The position numbers were made by a program, and so were the translations under genes. From positions 1-64,000 of the forward strand of contig JAYVSZ010000003.1 in NCBI GenBank assembly GCA_043774925.1: 64,000 nucleotides of DNA, given 5' to 3'. The first letter of the stretch is position 1, and the number at the start of each line of letters is the position of its first letter. Positions 44,178 through 53,818 of this stretch are shown here, piece by piece. Source of the stretch: JAYVSZ01 sp043774925. Its GTDB lineage: Bacteria; Pseudomonadota; Gammaproteobacteria; Burkholderiales; Methylophilaceae. The notes below the pieces were generated by a model. That model saw nothing but the letters and a program-made list of their open reading frames with translations, was not told the DNA's origin and did not search any database.

Positions 44178-45110
44178 ATGCGTAAATTTGGAAAAGTAGC
44201 CGTGCTGTTCGGCGGCAAATCGGGCGAGCGCGAAGTGTCGCTAAATAGCGGCGGCGCGGTGCTGGCTGCGCTTAAAAAGCAAGGTGTGGATGCGCATGCA
44301 TTTGACCCTGCACATCAAGAACTGAGCGAATTAAAGGCCTATGACCGCGCGTTTATTGCGCTGCATGGCCGCTTTGGTGAGGACGGCACGATTCAAGGCG
44401 CGCTGGATTTAATGGAAATTCCATACACAGGCAGCGGTGTGATGGCTTCTAGTGTGGGCATGGATAAATGGCGCACCAAATTACTTTGGCGCGCGACTGG
44501 CGTGGTAACGCCAGACTTTGAGCTGGTCAACGCGCAAAGTGACTTTGCGGCGATTGAAAAGAAGCTCGGTTTGCCCTTGTTTGTGAAGCCAGCGAATGAA
44601 GGTTCGAGCATTGGCATTACAAAAGTGAAAAATGCAGGTTGCCTGCAAGCCGCATATCTATTGGCTGCCAAGGCAGATCCTTTGGTGATTGCAGAGAAGT
44701 TTGTGGGCGGTGGTGAATACACCGTAGGTATATTAGAAGATAAACAAAGTGGACTTAGTGCGCTACCGATTGTACGGATAGTTCCAAAAAATGAATTTTA
44801 CGATTACGAGGCAAAATACCTGCGTAACGATACCGAATACTTGTGCCCGTGCGGCTTAAGCGCGGCGAAGGAAGCGCAGATTCAAGCAGAAGCGCTGCAA
44901 GCCTTTCGTGCTGTGGGTTGCAATGGTTGGGGGCGTGTGGATTTTCTGATGGATGAAGCTGGCAATCATTACTTTTTGGAGTTGAACACTAGCCCCGGTA
45001 TGACCGACCACAGTTTGGTACCAATGGCGGCAAAAGCTGCGGGCATAAGCTTTGACGAGTTGGTGATAAAGATTTTGAGCATGACTTTGGGTAAAGAACA
45101 TGTGGGATAA
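44178..45110 (+). CDS. ddl: D-alanine--D-alanine ligase
   Basis: A 310-aa ATP-grasp ligase of the DdlB type. VAVLFGGKSGEREVSLNSG is the N-terminal motif, LHGRFGEDGTIQGALDLM and YTGSGVMASSVGMDK bind the substrate, VKPANEGSSIGITKVKN is the ATP-grasp loop, and FLELNTSPGMTDHSLVP holds the metal ligands. It makes the dipeptide used by MurF. It overlaps ftsQ by 11 nt and follows an intergenic repeat. Confidence 0.96.
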   Translation: MRKFGKVAVLFGGKSGEREVSLNSGGAVLAALKKQGVDAHAFDPAHQELSELKAYDRAFIALHGRFGEDGTIQGALDLMEIPYTGSGVMASSVGMDKWRTKLLWRATGVVTPDFELVNAQSDFAAIEKKLGLPLFVKPANEGSSIGITKVKNAGCLQAAYLLAAKADPLVIAEKFVGGGEYTVGILEDKQSGLSALPIVRIVPKNEFYDYEAKYLRNDTEYLCPCGLSAAKEAQIQAEALQAFRAVGCNGWGRVDFLMDEAGNHYFLELNTSPGMTDHSLVPMAAKAAGISFDELVIKILSMTLGKEHVG

Positions 45111-45897
45111 ACCTAGGCTTTTGAACTGGATTGCGAATCTGCTCTACGCGCTGTTCGTGGTGCTATTGCTGTACGCATTGTTGTTTATTGTGGTGCATTT
45201 GCCCATTTTCCCGCTGCGCGAAGTGAAGGTAGAAGGTCAATTGGCGCATGTGAACCGCGAGCAAGTGAAACTGATTGTGGCAAAACATTTGAAAGGTAAT
45301 TTTTTTACCTTGGATTTGGAGCATGCGCGTGACGCATTTGAAAAACTACCATGGGCGCGCAACGTCAGCGTGCGCCGCCGCTGGCCGGATACGCTGAGCG
45401 TGGTGATTGAAGAACATCAAGCATTGGCGCGTTGGGGCAATATCGCGCTAGTAAACACGCATGGTGAGCTGTTTCATGCGGCTTCTGATGCGGAGTTGCC
45501 CGTGTTTTATGGTCCAGGTGATGGTGTGCTGGAGGTGACGAATAGCTATGCAAATTACAGCAAAATTTTGAATCAGGCAGATATAAAAATCGCGCAAGTG
45601 ACACTTTCGCCGCGCCGTGCTTGGGAAATTAAAACAGATAAAGACATGTTAATTGCGCTTGGTCGTGTGGATATGGATGCGCGCTTGAATAAATTTACAG
45701 CGGCTTATCAATCCACGCTTGGCCAGTTGAATGCCAGCATAAAATACGCGGATTTGCGCTATCCAAATGGCTTTGCAGTGCGTAAGCCAGCGGAGTTGAT
45801 GCTAAAAGAGGCCACACAAAAAACACCAACAGTCGCACCAGATAAGGCGGCTAAACCTGATTTAAATAAACCAGCATTAAAGAAAGCGCAAGCATGA
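45100..45897 (+). CDS. ftsQ: cell division protein FtsQ
   Basis: A 265-aa bitopic protein: one membrane helix (about residues 11-33), a POTRA domain (FPLREVKVEGQLAHVNREQV to about residue 100) with PWARNVSVRRRWPDTL, and a beta domain with YADLRYPNGFAVR. FtsQ scaffolds FtsB and FtsL at the divisome. The C-terminal 30 residues are a Lys/Ala/Pro-rich tail not needed for the fold. It overlaps ddl by 11 nt. Confidence 0.94.
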   Translation: MWDKPRLLNWIANLLYALFVVLLLYALLFIVVHLPIFPLREVKVEGQLAHVNREQVKLIVAKHLKGNFFTLDLEHARDAFEKLPWARNVSVRRRWPDTLSVVIEEHQALARWGNIALVNTHGELFHAASDAELPVFYGPGDGVLEVTNSYANYSKILNQADIKIAQVTLSPRRAWEIKTDKDMLIALGRVDMDARLNKFTAAYQSTLGQLNASIKYADLRYPNGFAVRKPAELMLKEATQKTPTVAPDKAAKPDLNKPALKKAQA

Positions 45898-45909
45898 AAA
45901 AGGGAGTAA

Positions 45910-47151
45910 ATGATGAGTAAAGTGCGTGAAGATAAAAACCTAATTGTCGGGTTAGATATCGGCACATCCAAAATTGTGACCATCGTGGCGGAGCTACTGC
46001 CAGAAGGCACGGTGAAGGTGATTGGGCTTGGGCAGCATGTTTCACGCGGCCTTAAAAAAGGCGTGGTGGTGAATATCGACTCCACCATGCAAGCCATTCA
46101 GCGCTCGATTGAAGAGGCCGAGCTGATGGCCGATTGCAAAATTAAAACGGTATTTACTGGCATTGCAGGTAGTCATGTAAAAAGTCTAAATTCGCACGGT
46201 ATGGTGAAAATTAAAGACGCTGAAGTTTCGCAAATGGACGTGGATCGCGTGGTGGAAACCGCCCGTGCAATCGCGTTGCCAGCGGATCAGCAGATTCTGC
46301 ATATCTTGACGCAAGAATTCATTATCGACGGGCAAGACGACGTGCGTGAGCCACTCGGCATGAGCGGCATGAAGCTAGAAGTGAAAGTGCACATTGTCAC
46401 TGGCGCTGTGGCTGCTGCGCAAAATATCGTGAAATGCATCAAACGCTGCGGCTTAGAAGTAAGTGATCTCATTTTGCAGCCACTTGCATCCAGCACCGCT
46501 GTGCTTACCGAAGATGAAAAAGAGCTTGGTGTTTGCTTGGTCGATATTGGCGGCGGCACGACAGACATTGCAGTATTCAAAAATGGCGCTATACGTCATA
46601 CCGCTGTGATAGCGATTGCGGGCGACCAAATGACCAACGATATCGCCGTGGCTTTCCGCACGCCTACGCAATCGGCCGAAGATATTAAAGTGAAATATGG
46701 CTTCGCCTTGCGCCAGTTGGCTGATGCGCGTGAGGTCGTCGAAGTGCCAGGCGTGGATGGCCGTGAGGCGCGCCAGCTCTCCGTGCAGACGCTGGCAGAG
46801 GTGATTGAGCCGCGTGTGGTCGAGCTTTATGAGTTGGTGTTACAAGAGCTGCGCCGTAGCGGCATGGAAGAAATGATTGCCTCTGGCATTGTGATTACAG
46901 GCGGCTCCGCGATGATGCGCGGCATGATGGAGTTGGGCGAAGAAATTTTCCACATGCCAGTGCGTTTAGGCATGCCGCGCTATGTGGGTGGATTATCTGA
47001 AGTAGTCAGCAATCCGCGCTACGCCACGGCGGTGGGCTTGGTGTTGATGGGCAAACAGCAGTTGGAGCGCCAACTAAGCGGGCAGATGGAAATGAATTCA
47101 GTGACAAGGGTTTTAGACAAGATGAAAGCTTGGTTTCAGGGCAATTTTTAA
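45910..47151 (+). CDS. ftsA: cell division protein FtsA
   Basis: A 413-aa actin-like ATPase that tethers FtsZ to the membrane. GLDIGTSKIVTIVAELL is phosphate loop 1, VDIGGGTTDIAVFKNG phosphate loop 2, VITGGSAMMRGMMEL the adenosine motif, and the C-terminal VLDKMKAWFQGNF is the amphipathic membrane-targeting helix. It starts 12 nt after ftsQ, with a GGGAG site. Confidence 0.97.
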   Translation: MMSKVREDKNLIVGLDIGTSKIVTIVAELLPEGTVKVIGLGQHVSRGLKKGVVVNIDSTMQAIQRSIEEAELMADCKIKTVFTGIAGSHVKSLNSHGMVKIKDAEVSQMDVDRVVETARAIALPADQQILHILTQEFIIDGQDDVREPLGMSGMKLEVKVHIVTGAVAAAQNIVKCIKRCGLEVSDLILQPLASSTAVLTEDEKELGVCLVDIGGGTTDIAVFKNGAIRHTAVIAIAGDQMTNDIAVAFRTPTQSAEDIKVKYGFALRQLADAREVVEVPGVDGREARQLSVQTLAEVIEPRVVELYELVLQELRRSGMEEMIASGIVITGGSAMMRGMMELGEEIFHMPVRLGMPRYVGGLSEVVSNPRYATAVGLVLMGKQQLERQLSGQMEMNSVTRVLDKMKAWFQGNF

Positions 47152-47243
47152 GCAGTTGTTTAGAAGTAGAAATAGGGCAGAACTTACTTGCGGCATTACT
47201 TGCGTAAGCAAGTTCAAATTTTAAGGCAAAAGGAGATTTTAAG

Positions 47244-48413
47244 ATGTTTGAAATTATGGAAAGAGATTCACAAGAGGCAGTAATTAAGGTGATTGGCGTG
47301 GGTGGCTGCGGTGGCAACGCAGTTGAGCACATGATTAGTAAAAACGTAAGTGGCGTAGATTTTATTTGCGCCAATACCGATGTGCAGGCGCTGAAAAAGA
47401 GCTCTGCACCGACCACTTTACAAATTGGCATGGATATTACCAAAGGTTTGGGCGCAGGCGCACGGCCAGAAGTGGGCCGCGAATCTGCGCTTGAGGACCG
47501 CGATCGCATTGCGGAAATGATTGAAGGCGCAGATATGCTGTTTATCACCGCGGGTATGGGCGGCGGTACAGGCACTGGTGCGGCACCAATTATTGCCGAA
47601 GTGGCAAAAGAAATGGGCATTTTGACGGTGGCAGTGGTCACAAAACCATTTGCATTTGAAGGCAAACGCACCAAAGTGGCGGCCGATGGCTTGGAAGAGC
47701 TTTCGCAGCACGTGGATTCGCTGATTGTGATTCCAAATGAGAAGTTGATGGAAGTGTTGGGCGAAGATGTGCCTTTCCTCGAGGCATTCCGCGCTGCGAA
47801 CGATGTGCTGCATAACGCTGTCTCAGGGATTGCAGAGATTATTAATTGCCCAGGCTTGGTTAACGTGGATTTTGCCGATGTGCGCACGGTGATGAGTGAA
47901 ATGGGCATGGCGATGATGGGCTCTGCCGAGGCAAGCGGCTTGAATCGCGCAGTGATTGCGGCCGAGCAAGCAGTAGCGAGCCCGTTGCTAGAAGATGTGA
48001 ATTTGGCCAATGCGCGTGGTATTTTGGTGAACATTACGGCAAGTTCAAGTTTCAAAATGAAAGAGTATTACGATGTGATGAACACCATTAAAGCCTTTTC
48101 TGCAGAAGATGCAACGGTCATTGTGGGTAATGTAATGGACGAAGCGATGGGTGACAAATTGCGTGTGACCATGGTAGCAACTGGCCTCAATGGTGCGATT
48201 GCGAAGCGTGCTGCGAAACCAGAGTTGCGCATGATGACCACATTGCGCACCGGTACAGACAATATGCCGATGTTTGTAGAGCAAGACATGCAGCAAGACG
48301 ATACGCCAGCGGTGTTTAGCCAAAACAATCGCCGTGCGCAGGTCGAAGCAATGAAAATGTCGGGTGTTGAGGAATATGACATCCCCGCATTTTTGCGCAA
48401 ACAAGCAGATTAA
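47244..48413 (+). CDS. ftsZ: cell division protein FtsZ
   Basis: A 389-aa tubulin-like GTPase that forms the Z ring. GVGGCGGNAVEHM and the tubulin signature GMGGGTGTGAAP bind GTP; NVDFADVRTVMSEMG is the T7-loop region for GTP hydrolysis by the next subunit. The C-terminal peptide EEYDIPAFLRKQAD, which binds FtsA and probably the SlmA encoded at 53819, is intact. A 92-nt spacer with a strong AAGGAG site separates it from ftsA. Confidence 0.98.
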   Translation: MFEIMERDSQEAVIKVIGVGGCGGNAVEHMISKNVSGVDFICANTDVQALKKSSAPTTLQIGMDITKGLGAGARPEVGRESALEDRDRIAEMIEGADMLFITAGMGGGTGTGAAPIIAEVAKEMGILTVAVVTKPFAFEGKRTKVAADGLEELSQHVDSLIVIPNEKLMEVLGEDVPFLEAFRAANDVLHNAVSGIAEIINCPGLVNVDFADVRTVMSEMGMAMMGSAEASGLNRAVIAAEQAVASPLLEDVNLANARGILVNITASSSFKMKEYYDVMNTIKAFSAEDATVIVGNVMDEAMGDKLRVTMVATGLNGAIAKRAAKPELRMMTTLRTGTDNMPMFVEQDMQQDDTPAVFSQNNRRAQVEAMKMSGVEEYDIPAFLRKQAD

Positions 48414-48496
48414 GGCTTGTTTGCAGTAAAAAGCTGTAAAATACGGTCATATTGTTGGCTGTAAAAAAGTGGGAATTAAGTGCTGGGTTTATATAA

Positions 48497-49435
48497 ATGC
48501 TAAAGCAAAGAACCTTAAAAAAGGTGGTGAGTGCGACTGGCGTTGGTTTGCATAATGGGGAAAAGGTCACATTGACTTTGCGCCCAGCTGCGATTGACGC
48601 TGGCATTGTGTTCAAGCGGTCCGATTTGCCCGGAACGCCAGAAATACAAGCAACACCGTCTGCAGTGAAAGATACGCGCATGTGCTCTGCCCTAGAGCAA
48701 AATGGTGCGCGTGTGGCGACTGTGGAGCACTTAATGTCCGCGCTGGCTGGTTTGGGCGTGGACAACATCATTGTCGAGGTTTCGGCTTCCGAAATCCCGA
48801 TTATGGATGGCAGTTCTGGACCATTTATTTTTTTGCTGCAATCTGCGGGAATCGTAGAGCAAAATGCAGCAAAAAAATTCATTAAAATCAAAAAGCTAGT
48901 GGAAGTTAAAGATGGCGATAAATGGGTACGTTTTGAGCCATACCATGGCTTCAAAATGGATTTCACCATCGATTTTGCGCATCCTGTGTTCGAAAATTCA
49001 GGTCAAAATGTCAAAATCGACTTCAAAGATAATAATTATATTAAAGAAATCAGCCGCGCTAGAACTTTTGGCTTTATGCACGAGGTGGAATACCTGCGCG
49101 CCAATGGCTTAGCGCGTGGTGGCAGTTTAGATAACGCCATTGTGCTGGATGAATTTCGCATTTTAAACACTGATGGTTTGCGCTACGAGGACGAATTTGC
49201 CAAGCACAAGGTTTTGGACGCGATTGGCGATTTATACATGCTCGGTCACCCCTTGCTAGGCGCGTTTACCGCATATAAATCTGGCCACGGCCTTAACAAC
49301 CAATTACTACGTGCCTTGCAGGCCGATGCCAGTGCCTGGGAGTTTGCCACTTTTGAAAATTTGCAAGAAGCGCCAGCAGGTTTTCAAGAACAAACTGCGC
49401 ATTTCACACCCAAGCTCATGCCACACTTCAGCTAG
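48497..49435 (+). CDS. lpxC: UDP-3-O-acyl-GlcNAc deacetylase LpxC
   Basis: A 312-aa zinc enzyme for the committed step of lipid A synthesis. Motifs: SATGVGLHNGEKVTLTLRPA, the zinc ligand His in TVEHLMSALAGLGVDN, and HKVLDAIGDLYMLGHPL with the remaining zinc and catalytic residues. Its position after ftsZ is the conserved end of the dcw cluster. Confidence 0.97.
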   Translation: MLKQRTLKKVVSATGVGLHNGEKVTLTLRPAAIDAGIVFKRSDLPGTPEIQATPSAVKDTRMCSALEQNGARVATVEHLMSALAGLGVDNIIVEVSASEIPIMDGSSGPFIFLLQSAGIVEQNAAKKFIKIKKLVEVKDGDKWVRFEPYHGFKMDFTIDFAHPVFENSGQNVKIDFKDNNYIKEISRARTFGFMHEVEYLRANGLARGGSLDNAIVLDEFRILNTDGLRYEDEFAKHKVLDAIGDLYMLGHPLLGAFTAYKSGHGLNNQLLRALQADASAWEFATFENLQEAPAGFQEQTAHFTPKLMPHFS

Positions 49436-49444
49436 GATGGACTC

Positions 49445-49630
49445 ATGATGCCAGTCGTCCGTTTAATACTCATGTTGGTGGCCATCGCGGTATTTGTGCT
49501 ATTTGCAGCCTTTGTGCTTACGCGCAATAAAAAATACTTAGACTACATCAAACAAGTCGTTAAATACGCAGGTTGGTTGGCGATTGTACTTGGTTTGCTA
49601 TTTTTAATTTCTCGGGTAATTCGCTTTTAA
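49445..49630 (+). CDS. small two-helix membrane protein
   Basis: A 61-aa protein with two hydrophobic helices (about residues 3-25 and 38-58) joined by a short basic linker (TRNKKYLDYIKQ). No family is recognised with certainty. It starts 9 nt after lpxC and ends 9 nt before slt, so it is likely in the same transcript. The tight spacing and normal base composition support it as a real gene. Confidence 0.65.
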   Translation: MMPVVRLILMLVAIAVFVLFAAFVLTRNKKYLDYIKQVVKYAGWLAIVLGLLFLISRVIRF

Positions 49631-49639
49631 GCGCTAAAA

Positions 49640-51625
49640 ATGATCCATTTTTCTGCATTTCGTCTCGTTTTTGGTTTACTACTAGCTGCCCTGCTAGCCA
49701 ATAACCATGCGCTTGCTGCGGCAGGTGATGATGGCTTGTTGCAAGCGCGCGCTGCCTACGACAAGAAAAATGAAATCGCGCTGTCGCAATATGTCGACAA
49801 GCTGCAAAACCAAAACTATATTCTCGCCCCCTACGCCGATTATTGGCGCATGCTGCTTAATTTAGAAGATGCCGATAATAAAACCGTTGTCGATTTTATT
49901 AATACCTATAGCGAATACCCTTTTGCCGACAGATTGCGCGGCGAATATCTTAAAAAATTAGGCAAAAAACAAGACTGGGCAGCCTTCGCAGAAGAATTCA
50001 CAAATTACCAATCCGAAGATGCTGCAGTGGCTTGTTATGCGGCGGAAGCCAGTGCAGCCAATGGTGATGCCAGCTTGCTTGAATCTGCGAAGGCGCTATG
50101 GATGCAGCCAAAAGAGCAGCCTGCAACCTGCAATAGCTTGTTCAACAGCATGCAAGCCGCCAATATTTTGACGGAGGACGACATTTGGGCGCGCTTCCGC
50201 CTTGCCGCGGCTGAAGGGCGCGTGAGTTTGGCCAAAGCCATTGCAAAACGCAGTCAAAATTTTGAATCGAATCAATTCAAGCTGATTGATAAGGCTTACG
50301 CGTCGCCTACGCTATTTTTGGGCAAGCGCATGGCATCGTTCAAAACGCGCTTTGGGCGCGAGGTGAATTTGCTCGCGCTTAACCGCATTGCCAAGACAGA
50401 TTCGCAACAAGCGCTGGCCGCGTTTAGAGGTGTTGAAACATCAATGCAAGCCGAAGATAAAAGTTTTTTTCATGGCAGGCTTGCCCTGCAAGCCGCTCTG
50501 CGCCTAGAGCCTGAGGCGGTGCAGTGGTTTCAAAAAGCAGATGCAGCTGATCTTAACAAAGAACAAAAAGCTTGGTATGCGCGCAGCGCTTTGCGTCAAA
50601 AAAATTGGACGACGGTGCTGGCTGCTGTAGAAAAAATGGAGCCAGACCAAGCGGCGGAAGGCGCTTGGCGCTATTGGAAAGCGCGCGCACTTAAAGCCAA
50701 GCAACAAAATTTGGAGGCGAGTGGCTTGTTTGCCAAGCTTTCTACCGAGCGGCATTTTTACGGCTGGCTGGCGCAAGAAGAGTTAGATGGTTTTATTACG
50801 GCAGCGCCAATCAACTACAAAGCGTCGGACGAAGAAGTAGCGCAAATCGCGCAAACATTAGCATTTCAGCGTGTAGAGGCTTTGCAGCGCGTGGATTTAC
50901 GTTGGGAGGCGAAATCGGAATGGGTGCTGGCGACCAAGGATTTTGACGATGCACAATTGCTCGCCGCTGCGCAGTTTGCTGCAAATAAACAATGGCACGA
51001 TCTTGCCATTATCACCGCCGATAAAACCACCGATATGCACGATTTTGCGCTGCGCTACCCTACGCCATATCGCGATTTAATGAAGCCTGCAGCGGGTCAG
51101 CAAGGCGTGGATGAAGCTTGGGTGTATGGCATTACGCGGCAAGAAAGCAGATTTATGCACTATGCAAAATCGGGCGTTGGCGCGGCGGGTTTGATGCAGT
51201 TGATGCCTGCCACAGCCAAGTGGGCTGCGCCTCGCGCGGGTATTAGCAATTATAGTAACAGCATGATTCACGATTTAGATACCAATATTACGCTCGGCAC
51301 TTATTATTTAAGCCACACGCTCGAGCTGTTTAACGGCCAAGAAGCCATGGCCACCGCTGCGTATAATGCGGGCCCTAGTCGCGCTAAAAAATGGGCGGCT
51401 GATATTCCGCTAGAAGGCGCGATTTATGCAGAAACCATTCCCTTTACCGAGACGCGTAGCTATGTACAAAAAGTGCTGGCCAATGCGCATTTATATGCGC
51501 AACGCTTGGGACTAAAAAGTATTCCATTAAAACAAAGATTAGGCATTGTGCCCAGCAAAAGCGGCTTGAGCGCATCTACAGACGAAATGAATGCATTGCC
51601 TGAGTCTGTTCAGGCGAACGAATGA
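49640..51625 (+). CDS. slt: soluble lytic murein transglycosylase Slt
   Basis: A 661-aa periplasmic muramidase. Signal peptide about residues 1-26 (HALAAA); a long alpha-helical superhelical U/L region to about residue 480; then the lysozyme-like catalytic domain with the Glu in VYGITRQESRFMHYAKSGVG, AAGLMQLMPATAKW and ATAAYNAGPSRAKKW. It cleaves glycan strands forming 1,6-anhydroMurNAc. It lies 14 nt before the NDUFA9-like gene. Confidence 0.94.
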   Translation: MIHFSAFRLVFGLLLAALLANNHALAAAGDDGLLQARAAYDKKNEIALSQYVDKLQNQNYILAPYADYWRMLLNLEDADNKTVVDFINTYSEYPFADRLRGEYLKKLGKKQDWAAFAEEFTNYQSEDAAVACYAAEASAANGDASLLESAKALWMQPKEQPATCNSLFNSMQAANILTEDDIWARFRLAAAEGRVSLAKAIAKRSQNFESNQFKLIDKAYASPTLFLGKRMASFKTRFGREVNLLALNRIAKTDSQQALAAFRGVETSMQAEDKSFFHGRLALQAALRLEPEAVQWFQKADAADLNKEQKAWYARSALRQKNWTTVLAAVEKMEPDQAAEGAWRYWKARALKAKQQNLEASGLFAKLSTERHFYGWLAQEELDGFITAAPINYKASDEEVAQIAQTLAFQRVEALQRVDLRWEAKSEWVLATKDFDDAQLLAAAQFAANKQWHDLAIITADKTTDMHDFALRYPTPYRDLMKPAAGQQGVDEAWVYGITRQESRFMHYAKSGVGAAGLMQLMPATAKWAAPRAGISNYSNSMIHDLDTNITLGTYYLSHTLELFNGQEAMATAAYNAGPSRAKKWAADIPLEGAIYAETIPFTETRSYVQKVLANAHLYAQRLGLKSIPLKQRLGIVPSKSGLSASTDEMNALPESVQANE

Positions 51626-51639
51626 TAAGAAGATAAAGT

Positions 51640-52596
51640 ATGACTATTAAGAAAGTATGTGTATTAGGCGGCGCAGGTTTTGTGGGCAGCAGTATTGTGG
51701 CAAAATTGGATGCCGCAGGCTACCAAGTTAAAGTCCTCACGCGCCATCGTGAGCGCGCTAAACATTTGATTTTGCTGCCGAATGTGCAAGTGGAAGAATG
51801 CGATTTTGCTAATTTGCAAGAGGCACTTAAAGGCAGCGATGCTGTGATTAATCTTGTCGGCATTTTGCACGAAAATGGCAAAGTTTCGTTTGAAGCGGTG
51901 CATCATCAATTGCCACGCAAAGTGGCGCAACTGTGCGATGAACTTGGCATTAGTCGCTTGCTACACATGAGCGCGTTGCGCGCAGGCAAATACGCGCCAA
52001 GCCAATATCTACGCAGCAAAGCAGCGGGTGAGGCGGCGATTAGCGAGTTTAACAAAAAGCTCGATATTACGATTTTTAAGCCTTCGGTTATTTTTGGTCG
52101 CGGCGATAGTTTTATCAATCTATTTGCAAATTTGGTTAGGTTTTTGCCCGTGATGTTTTTAGCAAAACCCAACGCAAAATTTCAGCCTATTTGGGTAGAG
52201 GACGTGGCCAGCGCCTTTGTTAATAGCCTGCAAAATACGGCAAGCTACGGCAAAAGCTACGAACTAGGCGGGCTAAGCGTTTACAGTCTGCGTGATGTCG
52301 TGCAAAAAGTCATGGATGTGTTGGGCAAGCAACGGCCAATTATCGGGCTTAGTGACAAACTCTCTTATGCGCAAGCTTTTGCATTGGAACACATGCCTAT
52401 TAAGCTCATGACCCGCGATAATGTGGGCTCTATGGAAGTCGATAACGTGGTCAGTGAGCCAGTGCCAGCCTGGTTAATTCCTAATCTTACCTCGCTCGAA
52501 GTGGTCATTTCCGATTATCTTACTAACGAAACGCCGCGCGCTGCTTACGATGGCTTTCGCAGTGCGGCAGGTCGCGCCATTAGTGCAAGACGCTAA
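51640..52596 (+). CDS. NDUFA9-like NAD(P)-dependent epimerase/dehydratase
   Basis: A 318-aa short-chain dehydrogenase-type protein. VCVLGGAGFVGSSIVAKL is the Rossmann dinucleotide loop, VINLVGILHENG a conserved segment, and SQYLRSKAAGE contains the YxxxK pair. It is typical of the atypical-SDR/complex I NDUFA9 family, whose substrate is often unknown. The gene sits between slt and cca, 1 nt before cca. Confidence 0.83.
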   Translation: MTIKKVCVLGGAGFVGSSIVAKLDAAGYQVKVLTRHRERAKHLILLPNVQVEECDFANLQEALKGSDAVINLVGILHENGKVSFEAVHHQLPRKVAQLCDELGISRLLHMSALRAGKYAPSQYLRSKAAGEAAISEFNKKLDITIFKPSVIFGRGDSFINLFANLVRFLPVMFLAKPNAKFQPIWVEDVASAFVNSLQNTASYGKSYELGGLSVYSLRDVVQKVMDVLGKQRPIIGLSDKLSYAQAFALEHMPIKLMTRDNVGSMEVDNVVSEPVPAWLIPNLTSLEVVISDYLTNETPRAAYDGFRSAAGRAISARR

Positions 52597-52597
52597 C

Positions 52598-53815
52598 ATG
52601 CAAGTGTATTGCGTAGGCGGTGCAGTGCGTGATGCGCGGCTTGGTTTACCCGTAAAAGATAAAGATTTTGTCGTTGTCGGCAGCACGCCAGAGAAAATGC
52701 TGGCACAAGGTTTTAAGCCTGTTGGCAAAGACTTTCCCGTGTTTCTCCACCCCCAAACGCACGATGAATATGCGCTTGCGCGCACTGAGCGCAAAACAGG
52801 CAGCGGCTACACAGGCTTTGCCGTTCACGCGGATGAAAGCGTGACGCTGGAAGAAGATTTAAGCCGCCGCGATTTCACTATGAACGCCATTGCACAAGAC
52901 TTAACGGGGGTAATAATTGATCCATTTAATGGACAAGCCGATATTCAAGCTAAAATCATCCGCCATGTGAGCGATGCGTTTGTGGAAGACCCCGTGCGCA
53001 TCCTGCGTGCAGCGCGTTTTTGTGCAAGGTTTGCAGATTTCACCATTGCAATTGAAACCATGGACTTAATGCGCCAAATGGTGCAAAACGGTGAGGTGAA
53101 TGCGCTGGTGCCAGAGCGTGTGTGGCAAGAACTTTCGCGTGGATTAATGGAGCAAAAGCCAAGCCGCATGTTTGAGGTGCTGCGTGCGTGTGGCGCGCTT
53201 AAAGTGCTTTTGCCCGAGCTGGATAGGTTATGGGGCGTGCCACAGCCGCCGCAACATCACCCCGAAATTGATACGGGCGTACACGTGATGATGGTGATTG
53301 ACTACGCCGCCAAGCAAAACTTTAGCTTGCCTGTGCGCTTTGCCGCGCTGGTACACGACCTTGGCAAAGGTACAACGCCTGCGGATGTTCTACCGCGCCA
53401 CATTGGCCACGAGGAGCGCAGCGTAGCTTTGTTAAAAGAGGTGAGCAAGCGCTTACGTGTACCCAATGATTGTAAAGAGCTTGCGCATATTGTTGCTAAA
53501 TTTCATGGAAAATTGCACGCTGCCAGCAAAATGCGGCCAGATACCTTGCTCAAATTTTTAATCGAACTAGATGCGATTCGTCAGCCAGAGCGTTTTGAGG
53601 ATTTTTTAAAAGCGTGCGAGAGTGATTCGCGCGGCAGAACCGGTTTAGAAAACTGCGAATTACCCGAAACAGAACTGGTAAAGACTGCCCTGAGAGCCGC
53701 ACTGGTATTGGATGCTGGCGCGGTGGCTAAAAAGTTTACCGAGCCAGAAAAGATACAACAAGCCGTGTTTGAAGCGCGGTTGGAAGCTGTAAAATTGGTA
53801 ATTCCGTCACATTAA
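52598..53815 (+). CDS. cca: multifunctional CCA-adding tRNA nucleotidyltransferase
   Basis: A 405-aa enzyme that adds or repairs the 3' CCA of tRNA. Start MQVYCVGGAVRDARLG is chosen; an earlier frame start lies inside the previous gene. The head domain has the DKDF metal motif (KDKDFVVVG), followed by RRDFTMNAIAQD and EDPVRILRAARF. A C-terminal HD domain (FAALVHDLGKGTTP) gives phosphatase/phosphodiesterase activity typical of the gammaproteobacterial and betaproteobacterial long form. Confidence 0.95.
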   Translation: MQVYCVGGAVRDARLGLPVKDKDFVVVGSTPEKMLAQGFKPVGKDFPVFLHPQTHDEYALARTERKTGSGYTGFAVHADESVTLEEDLSRRDFTMNAIAQDLTGVIIDPFNGQADIQAKIIRHVSDAFVEDPVRILRAARFCARFADFTIAIETMDLMRQMVQNGEVNALVPERVWQELSRGLMEQKPSRMFEVLRACGALKVLLPELDRLWGVPQPPQHHPEIDTGVHVMMVIDYAAKQNFSLPVRFAALVHDLGKGTTPADVLPRHIGHEERSVALLKEVSKRLRVPNDCKELAHIVAKFHGKLHAASKMRPDTLLKFLIELDAIRQPERFEDFLKACESDSRGRTGLENCELPETELVKTALRAALVLDAGAVAKKFTEPEKIQQAVFEARLEAVKLVIPSH

Positions 53816-53818
53816 CTT

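Noticed and set aside
47198..47213. ACTTGC-GTAA-GCAAGT hairpin between ftsA and ftsZ as a terminator
   Set aside because: The stem is only 6 bp and no T-tract follows; ftsZ must be transcribed through it. It could affect ftsZ mRNA but there is no direct support.
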